Source of the DNA: JBFWNG01 sp050251195
GTDB lineage: Bacteria; Bdellovibrionota_B; Oligoflexia; Oligoflexales; Oligoflexaceae
Direction: 5' to 3'
Length of the DNA: 23,508 bases
Assembly: GCA_050251195.1 (NCBI GenBank)
Contig: JBFWNG010000024.1
Location: 1-23,508, forward strand
Positions 14,132-22,411 of this stretch are shown piece by piece; position 1 is the stretch's first letter; each line of letters begins with the position of its first letter. The notes below the pieces were generated by a model, which had not been told where the DNA came from, searched no databases, and saw only the letters and a list, made by a program, of their open reading frames with translations. The position numbers and the translations under genes were made by a program.

Positions 14132-17100
14132 TTATGGACTTCTTTTGGCTTTTGCTTGACGTTTTACTGTTCCATCACTCCCAATGACGGCAAGTTCAAT
14201 TTGTGCTTTTTCCCTCAGATAAGTTTCGGTCACTCCTAAAAGGGTCAATTGTTCTTGCGTTGCGTCAAGTTTCGGGATTGCAGGCTGAACGATATAAATT
14301 TTGAATTCAAGCGGAAGATTATGCTTTGCCAGCTTGAGAAGGTTTCTTAAATCTTGCTCCGTCCCTTTTGCTAGCCGTGGGCATTGTTTGCCCATATAAG
14401 ATTTGGTTTGTCGCCGCAGCAAATGTTCAACAAGTTCTCTTCCTTCCTTGAATTTCCAATGAATAGACTTTTGCGCTTGCCCACAAACTTCATATAAATT
14501 TTTGATTTCCTTACTGATCCTTCCCTCTATTGCCCATTTCAGGTGGTACAACTCAACCAAAATTCTAGTATCTGTCTTTTTTATCGTGATAATGTCCGCA
14601 ATTTCGCCTGAATAATCGTCATCATAAATTATGTCATAGTCTTGTTTTTTCAAATTCTCAATACAGCGATACTGAATCGAGTCGGTTATTTTTGGATCAA
14701 CGCCTTGTGATTCACTTCTTAAATTTACCCCTGTCCAATCCCAAGAGATGATTTTGTCTCTTGGATAAGGCTCGGTGTCCTCTTGCAACTTACTTAGGGC
14801 GCTGCCCTCAAGAACCGATCCGTCAGCAAACCAAATTTCAGGGGTATAGTCATAAAAGAACTTTTCCAGGTCAACTTCCTGTCTGCCATATAGCACATGC
14901 ACAGGCTTATCAGGGTTAATCTGGATGATTCTAAAATCGTTATATTCTTCATTAATAGGGAATATCTGGAGTTCAAAACGAGCAATTACGTTATTGCTGC
15001 ACTCCAAGCCAAACTTGATATTACCCGTTGTTGATGGGTCTAATAAGACCAATTCAGAGTTATAAAAGCTATACTCATTCTCCTCAACTCTAAATAGGTA
15101 GCGGTCTTCTGATGCTTGATACATCGTGCTATGCCAATCTATACAGACCGGAAAAATAGGCGGGCGATCACTAACAGACTTTGGAACTATCGCGCCTCTT
15201 AATACCTGTTCAGGGTCAATGGTGTCGTCTAAAATCTTCCTTCCTATGTTTTGGCACCACTTAACAAACTCATCTATATCGTCTCTTATTTGTGACCAAA
15301 TCCGACCTTTATAAGAGCATCCGATGGTGATCTGATTACCATTTTCATACCCAACACCGAAAACATGTGACTTCCTCGCTCGACTGATTTGAGCCTTAGT
15401 TAGAGCAGGCTCAATATCAGTTCCCACGCTCATCTGAAACCTGATCAGTTTCCCTAATAGCTGGACGAGGCCAACATTTTGGAGCTTAAATCTTTTGACG
15501 CCATCCAAGCATCTGAAAACCTGTCCGATGTTTTGGCCATCTATCTTTTCAGCGACCTCGCCTATAACTGTTTCGGCTACTGCCTCGTGAAACCCATCAT
15601 TATCAGAACTATGAATAAATAATAAGCCTTGTGATTCATTCCAATGAATCAAAAAAAACCTCCAATTCAGATTGAAAATATCTGAACTGTCAGTCCATTT
15701 TTGAGGCGACCGTTCTGCTGTGATTACTATAAGGGTCTTCTTGTCATTGTTGATTATGGCTTTGACCACTTCATATTGTCCGCTGGCTTTCAAGTCGTCT
15801 TCAAGGCTTTTGGGGTTCCATCCCGCACAGTGATTTTTATAAATCACCGTGCTCATCGCGGGCTTTAGAGTGCGTAGCGACACAATAAAATCTTCGATAT
15901 TATTAAAGCCAGCAATGATCTCCTGAAAATCTTTCTCCTTCTGTGTCCTGTTCTCACTAATTCGTGGTAATAGCTCATTCCAGTCATTGTCTTGAGCATA
16001 TAACGCATCTAACTCATTGTCCTTTACTCTTAACCCTGCAAGGTTGACAATAATTTTTGCGCTTCCTAATGCCTGATCGTACTTCGTGCGTGTGAACCTG
16101 CCGGTAAATTGAATCGTGGTCGGAAGGCTTTTCTTTACGTCATGGAAAGCTGCTATTTTGAGTTCTGGTAAATCAAAACCTTCTCCTAGCATGTCTACGC
16201 ACACTACAACTTGATATTCTTTGTTTGTTATCGCTCGTTTGACATTTTCTTTATCCTTAAGACCTGAATAAATCTTCGCAACTTTCAGATCCGTATATTG
16301 CTCATATATTTTAAACACTTCATCTGCACGAGACTTTGTTTCAACTCTTGCTAGTAGTATATGTGGATACTTGACTCTATCTGCTCTCAGTAGCTCAACG
16401 GCTTTTTCAGCAATCACTTTATCGGCTTGTTTTTGGTCATATTCTGAAACGGCAATAAATTCAATCTTTTTGAAATAGCCTTCTTGCTGAGCTTTTCTTA
16501 AAGGGTAGGAATAAATGATCTCTGCTTTCGATTTTTTACCATCATTACGATATGGGGTTGCTGTGAACTGAAGAACTTTTTTCTCTTTGAATTTGTCGCG
16601 AATTTCAAACCACGTTTTTGCCTCTGCGTGATGCGCCTCATCTATAAAGACATAAGATATATCCTTAATAAAAGCATCAAAGACCTCTCCAGATATACCT
16701 GCTAACAAGCTTGCTGTTGTCACAATAACATTGCAATTAGCAACGAACTCTTTTGCTTCATCAGCATTTGAAAATCGTTTCTTTAAGGTGCCCACGATTG
16801 GATGTAGGGCTGCGTTATTTAGAAGACCAAAGGTTTTCAATAGACCAAGCTCTATAAATTTACTTGCTATTTGCTCACGCAACGGATCAGTGGGCACGAT
16901 TACTAATAATTTTTGGCATTTAGTCAGAAGAAGCAATGAAAGCATTGTTTCTGTCTTGCCTGTTCCTGTAGGCATAACGACGGTTGCTACCTGATCGGAG
17001 TATGTCCAATGAGCCAATGAAGCATAGATTGCCCCTAATTGCGGGCTTCTCAAACCTTTTCTTTCCTTCTCTGGGTTTTCGGCAATTAGAGAAAACGCGT

Positions 17101-17215
17101 CATTCCAAGACAGGATAACTTCATCAGGGGGAAGAAAATTTCCTGACTCAGTAATTTGTCTCAGTACATTTCGATGCAGCTTCTTTTCAACTAAAGACAT
17201 AATTTTGCGGATCAA
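14132..17215 (-). CDS. SF2 DEAD/DEAH helicase with C-terminal nuclease-like domain
   Basis: A 1027-residue protein. The helicase core has motif I MPTGTGKTE near 80, DEAH (VFIDEAHHAE) near 192, motif III FTATPYRND near 216, and motifs V-VI (VDMLGEGFDLPELK and QFTGRFTRT) near 340-375. The long middle region has no motif I recognise. Near 865-890, SGEIADIITIK then ILVELYHLKWA resembles the D, E-x-x-x-K pattern of PD-(D/E)XK nucleases, followed by LYEVCGQAQKS. Together this suggests a helicase-nuclease, perhaps an anti-phage defence protein; that role is inferred. It stands alone between recombinase and abiE genes and reads more A/T-rich than the mob/rep genes, as acquired cargo would. The start may be TTG 17215 (AGG nine bases upstream) or ATG 17200. 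Confidence 0.82.
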   Translation of the reverse strand: MIRKIMSLVEKKLHRNVLRQITESGNFLPPDEVILSWNDAFSLIAENPEKERKGLRSPQLGAIYASLAHWTYSDQVATVVMPTGTGKTETMLSLLLLTKCQKLLVIVPTDPLREQIASKFIELGLLKTFGLLNNAALHPIVGTLKKRFSNADEAKEFVANCNVIVTTASLLAGISGEVFDAFIKDISYVFIDEAHHAEAKTWFEIRDKFKEKKVLQFTATPYRNDGKKSKAEIIYSYPLRKAQQEGYFKKIEFIAVSEYDQKQADKVIAEKAVELLRADRVKYPHILLARVETKSRADEVFKIYEQYTDLKVAKIYSGLKDKENVKRAITNKEYQVVVCVDMLGEGFDLPELKIAAFHDVKKSLPTTIQFTGRFTRTKYDQALGSAKIIVNLAGLRVKDNELDALYAQDNDWNELLPRISENRTQKEKDFQEIIAGFNNIEDFIVSLRTLKPAMSTVIYKNHCAGWNPKSLEDDLKASGQYEVVKAIINNDKKTLIVITAERSPQKWTDSSDIFNLNWRFFLIHWNESQGLLFIHSSDNDGFHEAVAETVIGEVAEKIDGQNIGQVFRCLDGVKRFKLQNVGLVQLLGKLIRFQMSVGTDIEPALTKAQISRARKSHVFGVGYENGNQITIGCSYKGRIWSQIRDDIDEFVKWCQNIGRKILDDTIDPEQVLRGAIVPKSVSDRPPIFPVCIDWHSTMYQASEDRYLFRVEENEYSFYNSELVLLDPSTTGNIKFGLECSNNVIARFELQIFPINEEYNDFRIIQINPDKPVHVLYGRQEVDLEKFFYDYTPEIWFADGSVLEGSALSKLQEDTEPYPRDKIISWDWTGVNLRSESQGVDPKITDSIQYRCIENLKKQDYDIIYDDDYSGEIADIITIKKTDTRILVELYHLKWAIEGRISKEIKNLYEVCGQAQKSIHWKFKEGRELVEHLLRRQTKSYMGKQCPRLAKGTEQDLRNLLKLAKHNLPLEFKIYIVQPAIPKLDATQEQLTLLGVTETYLREKAQIELAVIGSDGTVKRQAKAKRSP

Positions 17216-17343
17216 GCTTGGCTACCTAATTCGTATATCTAATATAACGAAAAGTAGAGGCAATGGCAGGGCGAGTTTACCGCGAGACAAGCGCCAGCCC
17301 CAAGAAAAAAAGCAACGAAATCGCAGGAACCCGTCTTGTGTAT
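17216..17343. promoter_or_regulatory. Helicase upstream region with near-palindrome at 17230-17251
   Basis: TTCGT and ACGAA arms bracket an A/T-rich centre (ATATCTAATATA) at 17230-17251, just upstream of the helicase start on the minus strand. It could be an operator over the helicase -10 (TATATT is present), but no good -35 is visible. No terminator for the recombinase gene is seen in this gap. Confidence 0.35.
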
Positions 17344-18342
17344 TTAGATGGCGATCCGCTCAATCTCATCAAGCGTGATCTGATCGTTCGTCCGATCATA
17401 AAGCTTTGTCGTCCTGGGCGACTCGTGCGCTGCGATCTGCTGCGCGTGCTCAATCGTTCCGCCGTTCTCCAAGTAGGCTGTGATCCCCGTCGCCCGGAAC
17501 GAATGCGGCGAAATCTCTGCTGTAATCCCTGCCTCTTTCGCCCTTCGCTTCACCATTGCCCAGGCGTCAAAACGGCTCATGGCTTTGCCGTTCAGCCCTC
17601 GACCTTTGCCGCCGGCGCTTTGGAAAAGCGCCGCGTTCTTGCTGCCGGCAATGCCGGCAGCTTCTAAATACGCATCAAGAAAATCCTCGGCTTTGTGATG
17701 AACAGGCACTTCGTGATACTTGCCGCCTTTCTCGTGTAACCCGACAAAATGCCGCTTGCCTTTGGCGTAATAGTCTTTAACCTTCATTCCAATGACGGCA
17801 GAGACTCGCGCAAAGGAATAGACCATTAAACCGATCAAGGCTCGATCTCGAAGCCCGATCAAAGTTGATGTGTCGATCCGCTCTAAAAACCGCCGCATCT
17901 CATCCACCGGAAGCACCGGCGTTTTGCCTTGCTTGTATGAGTATTTCGGCCCCCGGACACTGGCCGCCGGATTAAACGGCAAAGCTTGCCCAATCACCAG
18001 CCAGTCAAACAGCATCCGGATCGCCGCCAAGTGTTGCTTGACCGTCTGGGCGGATCGCTCCTGGGTCAGCTTTTCGATGTAGACCGCTACGATCATCGGC
18101 TCGATCTTCTCTAAAGCCGCCCCCCCGTGCTCCTCGTACCAGGTCAAAAACTGCGTGACGGCGCGAGCATACGAAAGCCTGGTGTTGGGGTTTCGGATGT
18201 TCGCCGTAAAAAACTCCAAAAACCGCTTGGTTGTCTTCTCGCCTTCATTGGTAATGATCTGGGGAACGATCAGCGCCTGGCTCTCTTGTCTCTTCGCCAA
18301 AGACGCCTCTTTGACCGTTATCAGTGCCGTTTTGGTCTTCAT
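17344..18342 (-). CDS. Tyrosine recombinase (XerC/D-like plasmid resolvase)
   Basis: A 332-residue phage-integrase-family recombinase. Its N-terminal SAM-like DNA-binding domain spans ~35-125 (NPNTRLSYARAVTQFLTWYE). The catalytic set is complete: Arg in SFARVSAVIGMKV near 176, Lys in HEKGGKYHEVPVH near 205, HSFR near 280, His in AAHESPRTT near 305 and the nucleophilic Tyr in KLYDRT near 314. It lacks the extra N-terminal domain of large integrases and is close to XerC/D in size. It starts at ATG with AAAGGC upstream. A dif-like site lies ~190 bp upstream, so it probably resolves plasmid dimers, though it could also drive cassette exchange at that site. Confidence 0.9.
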   Translation of the reverse strand: MKTKTALITVKEASLAKRQESQALIVPQIITNEGEKTTKRFLEFFTANIRNPNTRLSYARAVTQFLTWYEEHGGAALEKIEPMIVAVYIEKLTQERSAQTVKQHLAAIRMLFDWLVIGQALPFNPAASVRGPKYSYKQGKTPVLPVDEMRRFLERIDTSTLIGLRDRALIGLMVYSFARVSAVIGMKVKDYYAKGKRHFVGLHEKGGKYHEVPVHHKAEDFLDAYLEAAGIAGSKNAALFQSAGGKGRGLNGKAMSRFDAWAMVKRRAKEAGITAEISPHSFRATGITAYLENGGTIEHAQQIAAHESPRTTKLYDRTNDQITLDEIERIAI

Positions 18343-18528
18343 CGTTGAATTTCGCCTTTCATAAATGCCCTCTGCCGCGTTTTCTTGATGCCGCCTATGC
18401 TCTGGTATCCCTCAAAACCCAGACTTTGCGAGCTGGTCGGCCTCATCATCCGCCGCTGGCCGCCGTCGTGCGGTCGGCGATTTTACAGACAGCGCCTGCA
18501 AAATCATACGCGTAATCTCTTTCGTATG

Positions 18529-18556
18529 GCAACACATAAAGGACGTTATGTGTTGC
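18529..18556. other. dif-like recombination site (11-6-11)
   Basis: Two perfectly inverted 11-bp arms, GCAACACATAA (18529-18539) and TTATGTGTTGC (18546-18556), flank a six-base centre, AGGACG. This is the layout of dif, cer and psi Xer sites, and the inner ends CATAA and TTATG match the usual Xer half-site ends. It lies ~190 bp upstream of the tyrosine recombinase gene. It is more symmetric than dif, as expected if a single recombinase binds both arms. Confidence 0.68.
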
Positions 18557-18617
18557 TATGGGGCGGTAGGGAAGTGGGCTTCCTGGGCGATCCGGATCGT
18601 GTGTCAGTTGGTCGTGT

Positions 18618-18935
18618 TTAGGTGCTGGCTCTCTCGCTCGGCTTGGGTAGGCGGCGGGGTCTTGGTGGTGGCGGAAGTGTGATCATCTCATCTTCCGTCG
18701 GTAAAACTTCGGGCATCTCGTGTTCAATCAGTTTGATGTCCACTTCTTCACCGTTGGCTCTGGCGACAATCAGGCGAATTTGGTCTGCCCATTCTTCAAG
18801 TCGTCGATCCTCGTCATTCTTTGCGCGTTTCTTCATCTCTTCTGAGATCATTTGAAGCTGGTGGAGGTAAGAAATATCAACTTGCTTCGTCCAGTTTTCT
18901 TTGTAGTGCCGTTCTCGCCAATATGGATTGCCCAT
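18618..18935 (-). CDS. Small charged protein with proline-rich tail, unknown function
   Basis: A 105-residue soluble protein: an aromatic N-terminus (MGNPYWRERHYKENWTK), two or three amphipathic helices with many Glu, Lys and Arg residues (about 20-65), and a C-terminal polyproline stretch (LPPPPRPRRLPKP). I do not recognise a family. It is the last gene of the envelope operon, 28-50 nt after the large lipoprotein gene depending on start. I prefer ATG 18935 over the TTG at 18959 because the extra residues look non-coding, but neither has a clear Shine-Dalgarno. The Pro-rich end recalls the end of the PIN-like toxin (VPQPPPPTPK). No signal peptide is visible, so it should be cytoplasmic. Confidence 0.6.
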   Translation of the reverse strand: MGNPYWRERHYKENWTKQVDISYLHQLQMISEEMKKRAKNDEDRRLEEWADQIRLIVARANGEEVDIKLIEHEMPEVLPTEDEMITLPPPPRPRRLPKPSERAST

Positions 18936-18987
18936 GCGCACAAACGTAGCACATAGCAAATGACGGTAGAAGATATAAAGTGATGAT

Positions 18988-20253
18988 TCATCGCTTACGG
19001 CGTAATTGCCGTGTCATATATTCAAAAAGCTCACCTCGCTGATTTGTCTCTTCTTCAGACTGTGTTCTTGGCTGCTTTAATGATTGAACAATTTCAGCGC
19101 AGGGCAGAGAGTACCCACCACTGGTGATAGAGCAATCATCGCCATTGCATTCAATAGTTATTGTTTTTGCCAAACTGATCGCAGTAAACGAAAGGTCTTG
19201 TATTGCCGGATTAACAGTGTAAGTTATATCTGTCCTGACTCTTTGATCATAATCAAGATGCTTGCGTTCATGTCTTGTTAGCGTATAGCAATGCTTTTCG
19301 GCTTTAATCGCTATAAGTTTTACTGTGCCCACAAACTTGGGCACAGGCTTTTTCTTTTCAGGTTCTCTGTCCTGCTCGTCAAAATCTCCGTTCCCGTTCT
19401 TTACATACCCTGCTTTTTTCAGATAAACCTCTTGCTCTTGCACATCTCTCAATTTATAAAAACACCTTGATGAGCGGAGAAAGTCATCATCAACTGCAAA
19501 AAAGTTACTGCCACAACGGGGCATTTTATGCGCCAGGCTTTTAGCATTTCCAAGTGCAGACTCATACAATCTACGCTCACCTTCTAATACCTCTGTTTCT
19601 CGCCTTCTTCGCTCTTGCTCTTCAGATATTCGCTGACTCTCCATTTGTTTTGCTAACTCATCCTGAAGGCGCTTTTGTTCAAGCTCCCTAAGCGAGTATA
19701 GATCATCTTCAAGAGGCGTTTCATTTATAATAGCGGCGCAAGAAGACTTAGGTGCTCTATAAACATCAAGCCTGCCAGTCCAAAAGCTCCATTTCCCTTT
19801 CTCCTTTTTCACCGTAATGGTTGCCGCCCTAGCATAATCAAACGGCTGAAAAGTAGCCCATATACGATTATTCCTGTCAAACCGTCGGTAAGGAATCTGC
19901 TTGCTTTCTTCCGCTGGCACTTCATTTTTAGGAACAAGGCGAGCTGTTGCGTGAAAATCTAGTTCATTTCTGTCATCAATGTAGTCTCTATTTTCAAGAC
20001 TGATTTCCAGCCCAAGATTATCAAACTCCGTAAGGCCTTCATCCGTTACAACGAACATTCTTTCTCTTCCCTTATCTTTGCATTTAGAAAATGTGCTATT
20101 GAACTTTTTTTCGATTTCAGCTCTGCCTTCAAGCACTGTTTCCATATTGTAAAGAACAGATCGGATTTTAGGCTGCTTGTCGTTCAGACAGCCTCCCCCT
20201 ATCAAGGCAGTCGTCCCTATGATAACTGTTAAGAATGCTCTGCTTTTTTGCAT
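18988..20253 (-). CDS. Putative lipoprotein with paralogous envelope domain and coiled coil
   Basis: A 421-residue protein with a basic N-terminus, a hydrophobic stretch (AFLTVIIGTTALIGG) and Cys22 in an imperfect lipobox (GGGC), so probably lipid-anchored. Residues ~30-175 are clearly paralogous to the 299-residue lipoprotein of this operon. Both have a helix ending FSKC or FQKC, a FDNL strand, RDY, EVPAEE followed by PYR, a W-x-x-F-x-PF motif and a late Cys. Residues ~185-250 form a charged coiled coil (LAKQMESQRISEEQERRRRE). The C-terminal half has more cysteines and an ITYTV strand region that I do not recognise. It starts at ATG with AGAGG eight bases upstream, 44 nt after the single-pass gene. 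Function unknown. Confidence 0.72.
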   Translation of the reverse strand: MQKSRAFLTVIIGTTALIGGGCLNDKQPKIRSVLYNMETVLEGRAEIEKKFNSTFSKCKDKGRERMFVVTDEGLTEFDNLGLEISLENRDYIDDRNELDFHATARLVPKNEVPAEESKQIPYRRFDRNNRIWATFQPFDYARAATITVKKEKGKWSFWTGRLDVYRAPKSSCAAIINETPLEDDLYSLRELEQKRLQDELAKQMESQRISEEQERRRRETEVLEGERRLYESALGNAKSLAHKMPRCGSNFFAVDDDFLRSSRCFYKLRDVQEQEVYLKKAGYVKNGNGDFDEQDREPEKKKPVPKFVGTVKLIAIKAEKHCYTLTRHERKHLDYDQRVRTDITYTVNPAIQDLSFTAISLAKTITIECNGDDCSITSGGYSLPCAEIVQSLKQPRTQSEEETNQRGELFEYMTRQLRRKR

Positions 20254-20297
20254 TTTGACAGCCTCTGCATCACAGCTTCTTACAGCGCCTTGACCGC

Positions 20298-20930
20298 TTA
20301 TTTACGACTATTTGCCAATGCCACAGACTTAATTTGTCGAACCTGATCACAAGTTGGTGCTGTGTTGTATCCTGGTGCTTCGTTGTGCCCTTCCTTGCCG
20401 TTACGAAGCCATACGCCAAATCTGAGAATGTCATATTCAAACTGCCTCCAGTCGTCAAACATCGTTTTCGAGGGTTCCTCTCTGGACCAATATGCCCTAC
20501 GCTCTAACTTAACCTTAAACGTGATTGTTCCTGACCATTCGAGTTTGTTATTGACCTTATCAAACTCGCTTGCTTCTGCCCCTTCAATAATCATTTTTAG
20601 GTCTTTTATCTCAATGAGTTCAATGCCGCGATATGCTTCCTTGCTGACGTAACTTATCCCGCTATCACATTTTGATTGAAAATATTTTTCTTTTAATTGC
20701 TCCGCTAAAATTTTGATCCGGTTGGGAACGGGAGTGGGCGTTGGGTCAGCTTTTACAGGAATAGGGTTTTCAAAAGCTGCAACCCAAAGATCAGTCATAT
20801 TTTCGTTTTCACTATAAACAAAGCGATCTACGATGATCGAACCGAGCACTGCTAGCGCAGCCACAATTATCACGGCAGGCAATGAATACTGATACTGCCC
20901 AACAGTTGTACTTTTCTTGAAGAAAATCAT
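20298..20930 (-). CDS. Single-pass membrane protein of the envelope operon
   Basis: A 210-residue protein with a basic N-terminus, one transmembrane segment (LPAVIIVAALAVLGSIIV, about 17-34), a Pro/Thr-rich linker (DPTPTPVPN) and an extracytoplasmic domain. That domain starts with a helix ending in a Cys (KEKYFQSKC) and continues LEWSGTITFKVKLERRAYW, a pattern like the lipoproteins around it, with a late Cys (APTCDQVRQI). I read it as a membrane-anchored member of the same domain family, with lower confidence than for the lipoprotein pair. Its ATG overlaps the stop of the preceding membrane gene (ATGA), indicating translational coupling, so the two products probably act together. Function unknown. 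Confidence 0.72.
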   Translation of the reverse strand: MIFFKKSTTVGQYQYSLPAVIIVAALAVLGSIIVDRFVYSENENMTDLWVAAFENPIPVKADPTPTPVPNRIKILAEQLKEKYFQSKCDSGISYVSKEAYRGIELIEIKDLKMIIEGAEASEFDKVNNKLEWSGTITFKVKLERRAYWSREEPSKTMFDDWRQFEYDILRFGVWLRNGKEGHNEAPGYNTAPTCDQVRQIKSVALANSRK

Positions 20931-21487
20931 TTTGTGCTTTCTTCTTTCTTTGCTCGAAAAGCGCTTTCAAAGACGTTTGCTGTAAATGACCACTGTTCCG
21001 AATGACGCTCCTCTACAATTGAAAAGATTGTCTCTCTTCCGACAACAGCAACAAGACTAAACAAAAAAAAGAACACGCTTCCCTTAACAACCAAGCCCCA
21101 TAGCTTAATCTGTGCAACTCCAATTAGCGTCAGCACCTGAACCGCGAGATATGGGATCAAAAGCAAAATCAGAAGAAACGACGCAAGACGCAAAATGCTT
21201 TGCGTAAGCGGCATCTTCACATTTGTAAGGACGCTTCTATTATAGGCGTTTCTCCAAATATCCTTTCCTTCAATAGCGCCATAAAAACAGGCGAACAACA
21301 TTCCAAGGGCTATAACAGCAATCACAAACCATTCCCACCCGCTTTTCTCCTGAGAACCGGTATCTACTATGCGCACCGCAACTAAATAGAAGAGCCTTAC
21401 TTGCAGGATGAAGCTTATGATAAATGCTAAAATCCCGCCTAACATTGATTTGCCATTGTAATACGCAAGATTAAATACTTTTGACAT
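20927..21487 (-). CDS. Four-helix integral membrane protein of the envelope operon
   Basis: A 186-residue protein with about four hydrophobic helices: GGILAFIISFILQVRLFYLV, WFVIAVIALGMLFACFYGA, LLILLLIPYLAVQVLTLIGV and GLVVKGSVFFFLFSLVAVVG. It ends in a soluble charged tail (SAFRAKKEESTK). There is no signature I can name. It starts at ATG behind AGAGGTTTGAT; the stop of the upstream TonB-domain lipoprotein gene lies within that ribosome site, and its own stop overlaps the next start. Tight packing between anchored-domain genes suggests an inner-membrane partner for them. It could be a transporter-like or scaffold subunit; nothing in the sequence decides. Confidence 0.74.
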   Translation of the reverse strand: MSKVFNLAYYNGKSMLGGILAFIISFILQVRLFYLVAVRIVDTGSQEKSGWEWFVIAVIALGMLFACFYGAIEGKDIWRNAYNRSVLTNVKMPLTQSILRLASFLLILLLIPYLAVQVLTLIGVAQIKLWGLVVKGSVFFFLFSLVAVVGRETIFSIVEERHSEQWSFTANVFESAFRAKKEESTK

Positions 21488-21496
21488 ATCAAACCT

Positions 21497-22396
21497 CTAG
21501 TACAATGTAAAACCATAAACCAATTTCTGACGCACGCTAACCGCCTGGCCGTTCTTGGTTGCTGGTCGGAAGCGAATCTGCTGGGCTGCCTTGATAGCGT
21601 TTTCTGTGAGACCATAAGGAAGACCTTTGAGCACTTCAACGTTCGCTATCTTTCCATCCGCGGAAAGGATAACGCTCAACACGACTTCGCCTTGAACCTT
21701 ATTTTCTCTAGCTTCTTCTGTGTACTTGGCTTTTTTGATATGCAGAATTTGCGGCTTGCTCGCTCGTTTCAAACTTGTTTCTTTTACTTTCTTCTGTTCG
21801 TTGTAACCAGTATGAGTACTGGTACTGTCACTCCTCACAATAGGCTGCTTTGACAGTAATGCCGCACAAGGTAAATTTGGTGATGTATAAGCAGAGGTAA
21901 AAGACGCTGGCGATTGACCTTTCTTTGTGACCTCTACCATTGCGCCTTCAACAAAACCAAATGGCTCAAAATTACCCCATTTCTTTTGGTTGATGTCATA
22001 TTCTCTATAGGGCAACTGGCGCGTTTCTTCCGCAGGCACTTCTTTTAGAGGAATTAGCTTTATTGCGCCGCGAAAAGAAATGTCGTTTAAGTGATCGCTG
22101 TCAAAGTAATCTCGCCCTTCAACAACGGTTTCCCAATGTAAATTGTCAAACTGAAACAGCCTGCCCTCGTACATAGCGAACCTGGATTCTTTTCCATCCT
22201 CACCGCACTTCTGAAACACACTATCCATTTTGCTTGTGATCTCATCTCTGACTTCAAGTATGGTGCTAATCTGGTATGGAAGCCTCGTCAGCTTTTGCTG
22301 TTTTGTAGATGTCGCACACCCAGTTAACAATGTGCATATAGCAAGAAATGCGAATGCTAACAAAAATGATGCTAAGTATGCTTTCTGACTCCTCAT
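21497..22396 (-). CDS. Lipoprotein with paralogous envelope domain and TonB C-terminal domain
   Basis: A 299-residue protein with a signal peptide and clear lipobox (LLTGC, Cys at ~27). Residues ~40-185 are the envelope domain shared with the 421-residue lipoprotein (FQKC, FDNL, RDYFD, EVPAEE, PYR, a late Cys). After a linker, residues ~215-299 match TonB_C: YTEEARENKVQGEVVLSVIL, ADGKIANVEVLKGLPYGLT, then IRFRPATKNGQAVSV. TonB proteins normally carry an N-terminal transmembrane helix coupled to ExbB/ExbD; here a lipid anchor replaces it, so classic energy coupling is unlikely and a binding or scaffold role is more plausible. Such TonB_C proteins are common in Acidobacteriota, the main host clue. 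Starts at ATG, 15 nt after the previous gene. Confidence 0.85.
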   Translation of the reverse strand: MRSQKAYLASFLLAFAFLAICTLLTGCATSTKQQKLTRLPYQISTILEVRDEITSKMDSVFQKCGEDGKESRFAMYEGRLFQFDNLHWETVVEGRDYFDSDHLNDISFRGAIKLIPLKEVPAEETRQLPYREYDINQKKWGNFEPFGFVEGAMVEVTKKGQSPASFTSAYTSPNLPCAALLSKQPIVRSDSTSTHTGYNEQKKVKETSLKRASKPQILHIKKAKYTEEARENKVQGEVVLSVILSADGKIANVEVLKGLPYGLTENAIKAAQQIRFRPATKNGQAVSVRQKLVYGFTLY

Positions 22397-22411
22397 ACGC
22401 TCTACTCACTT

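Noticed and set aside
17263..17667. A plus-strand gene opposite the tyrosine recombinase
   Set aside because: It lies almost wholly antisense to a recombinase with all catalytic residues, and its product has no recognisable features.
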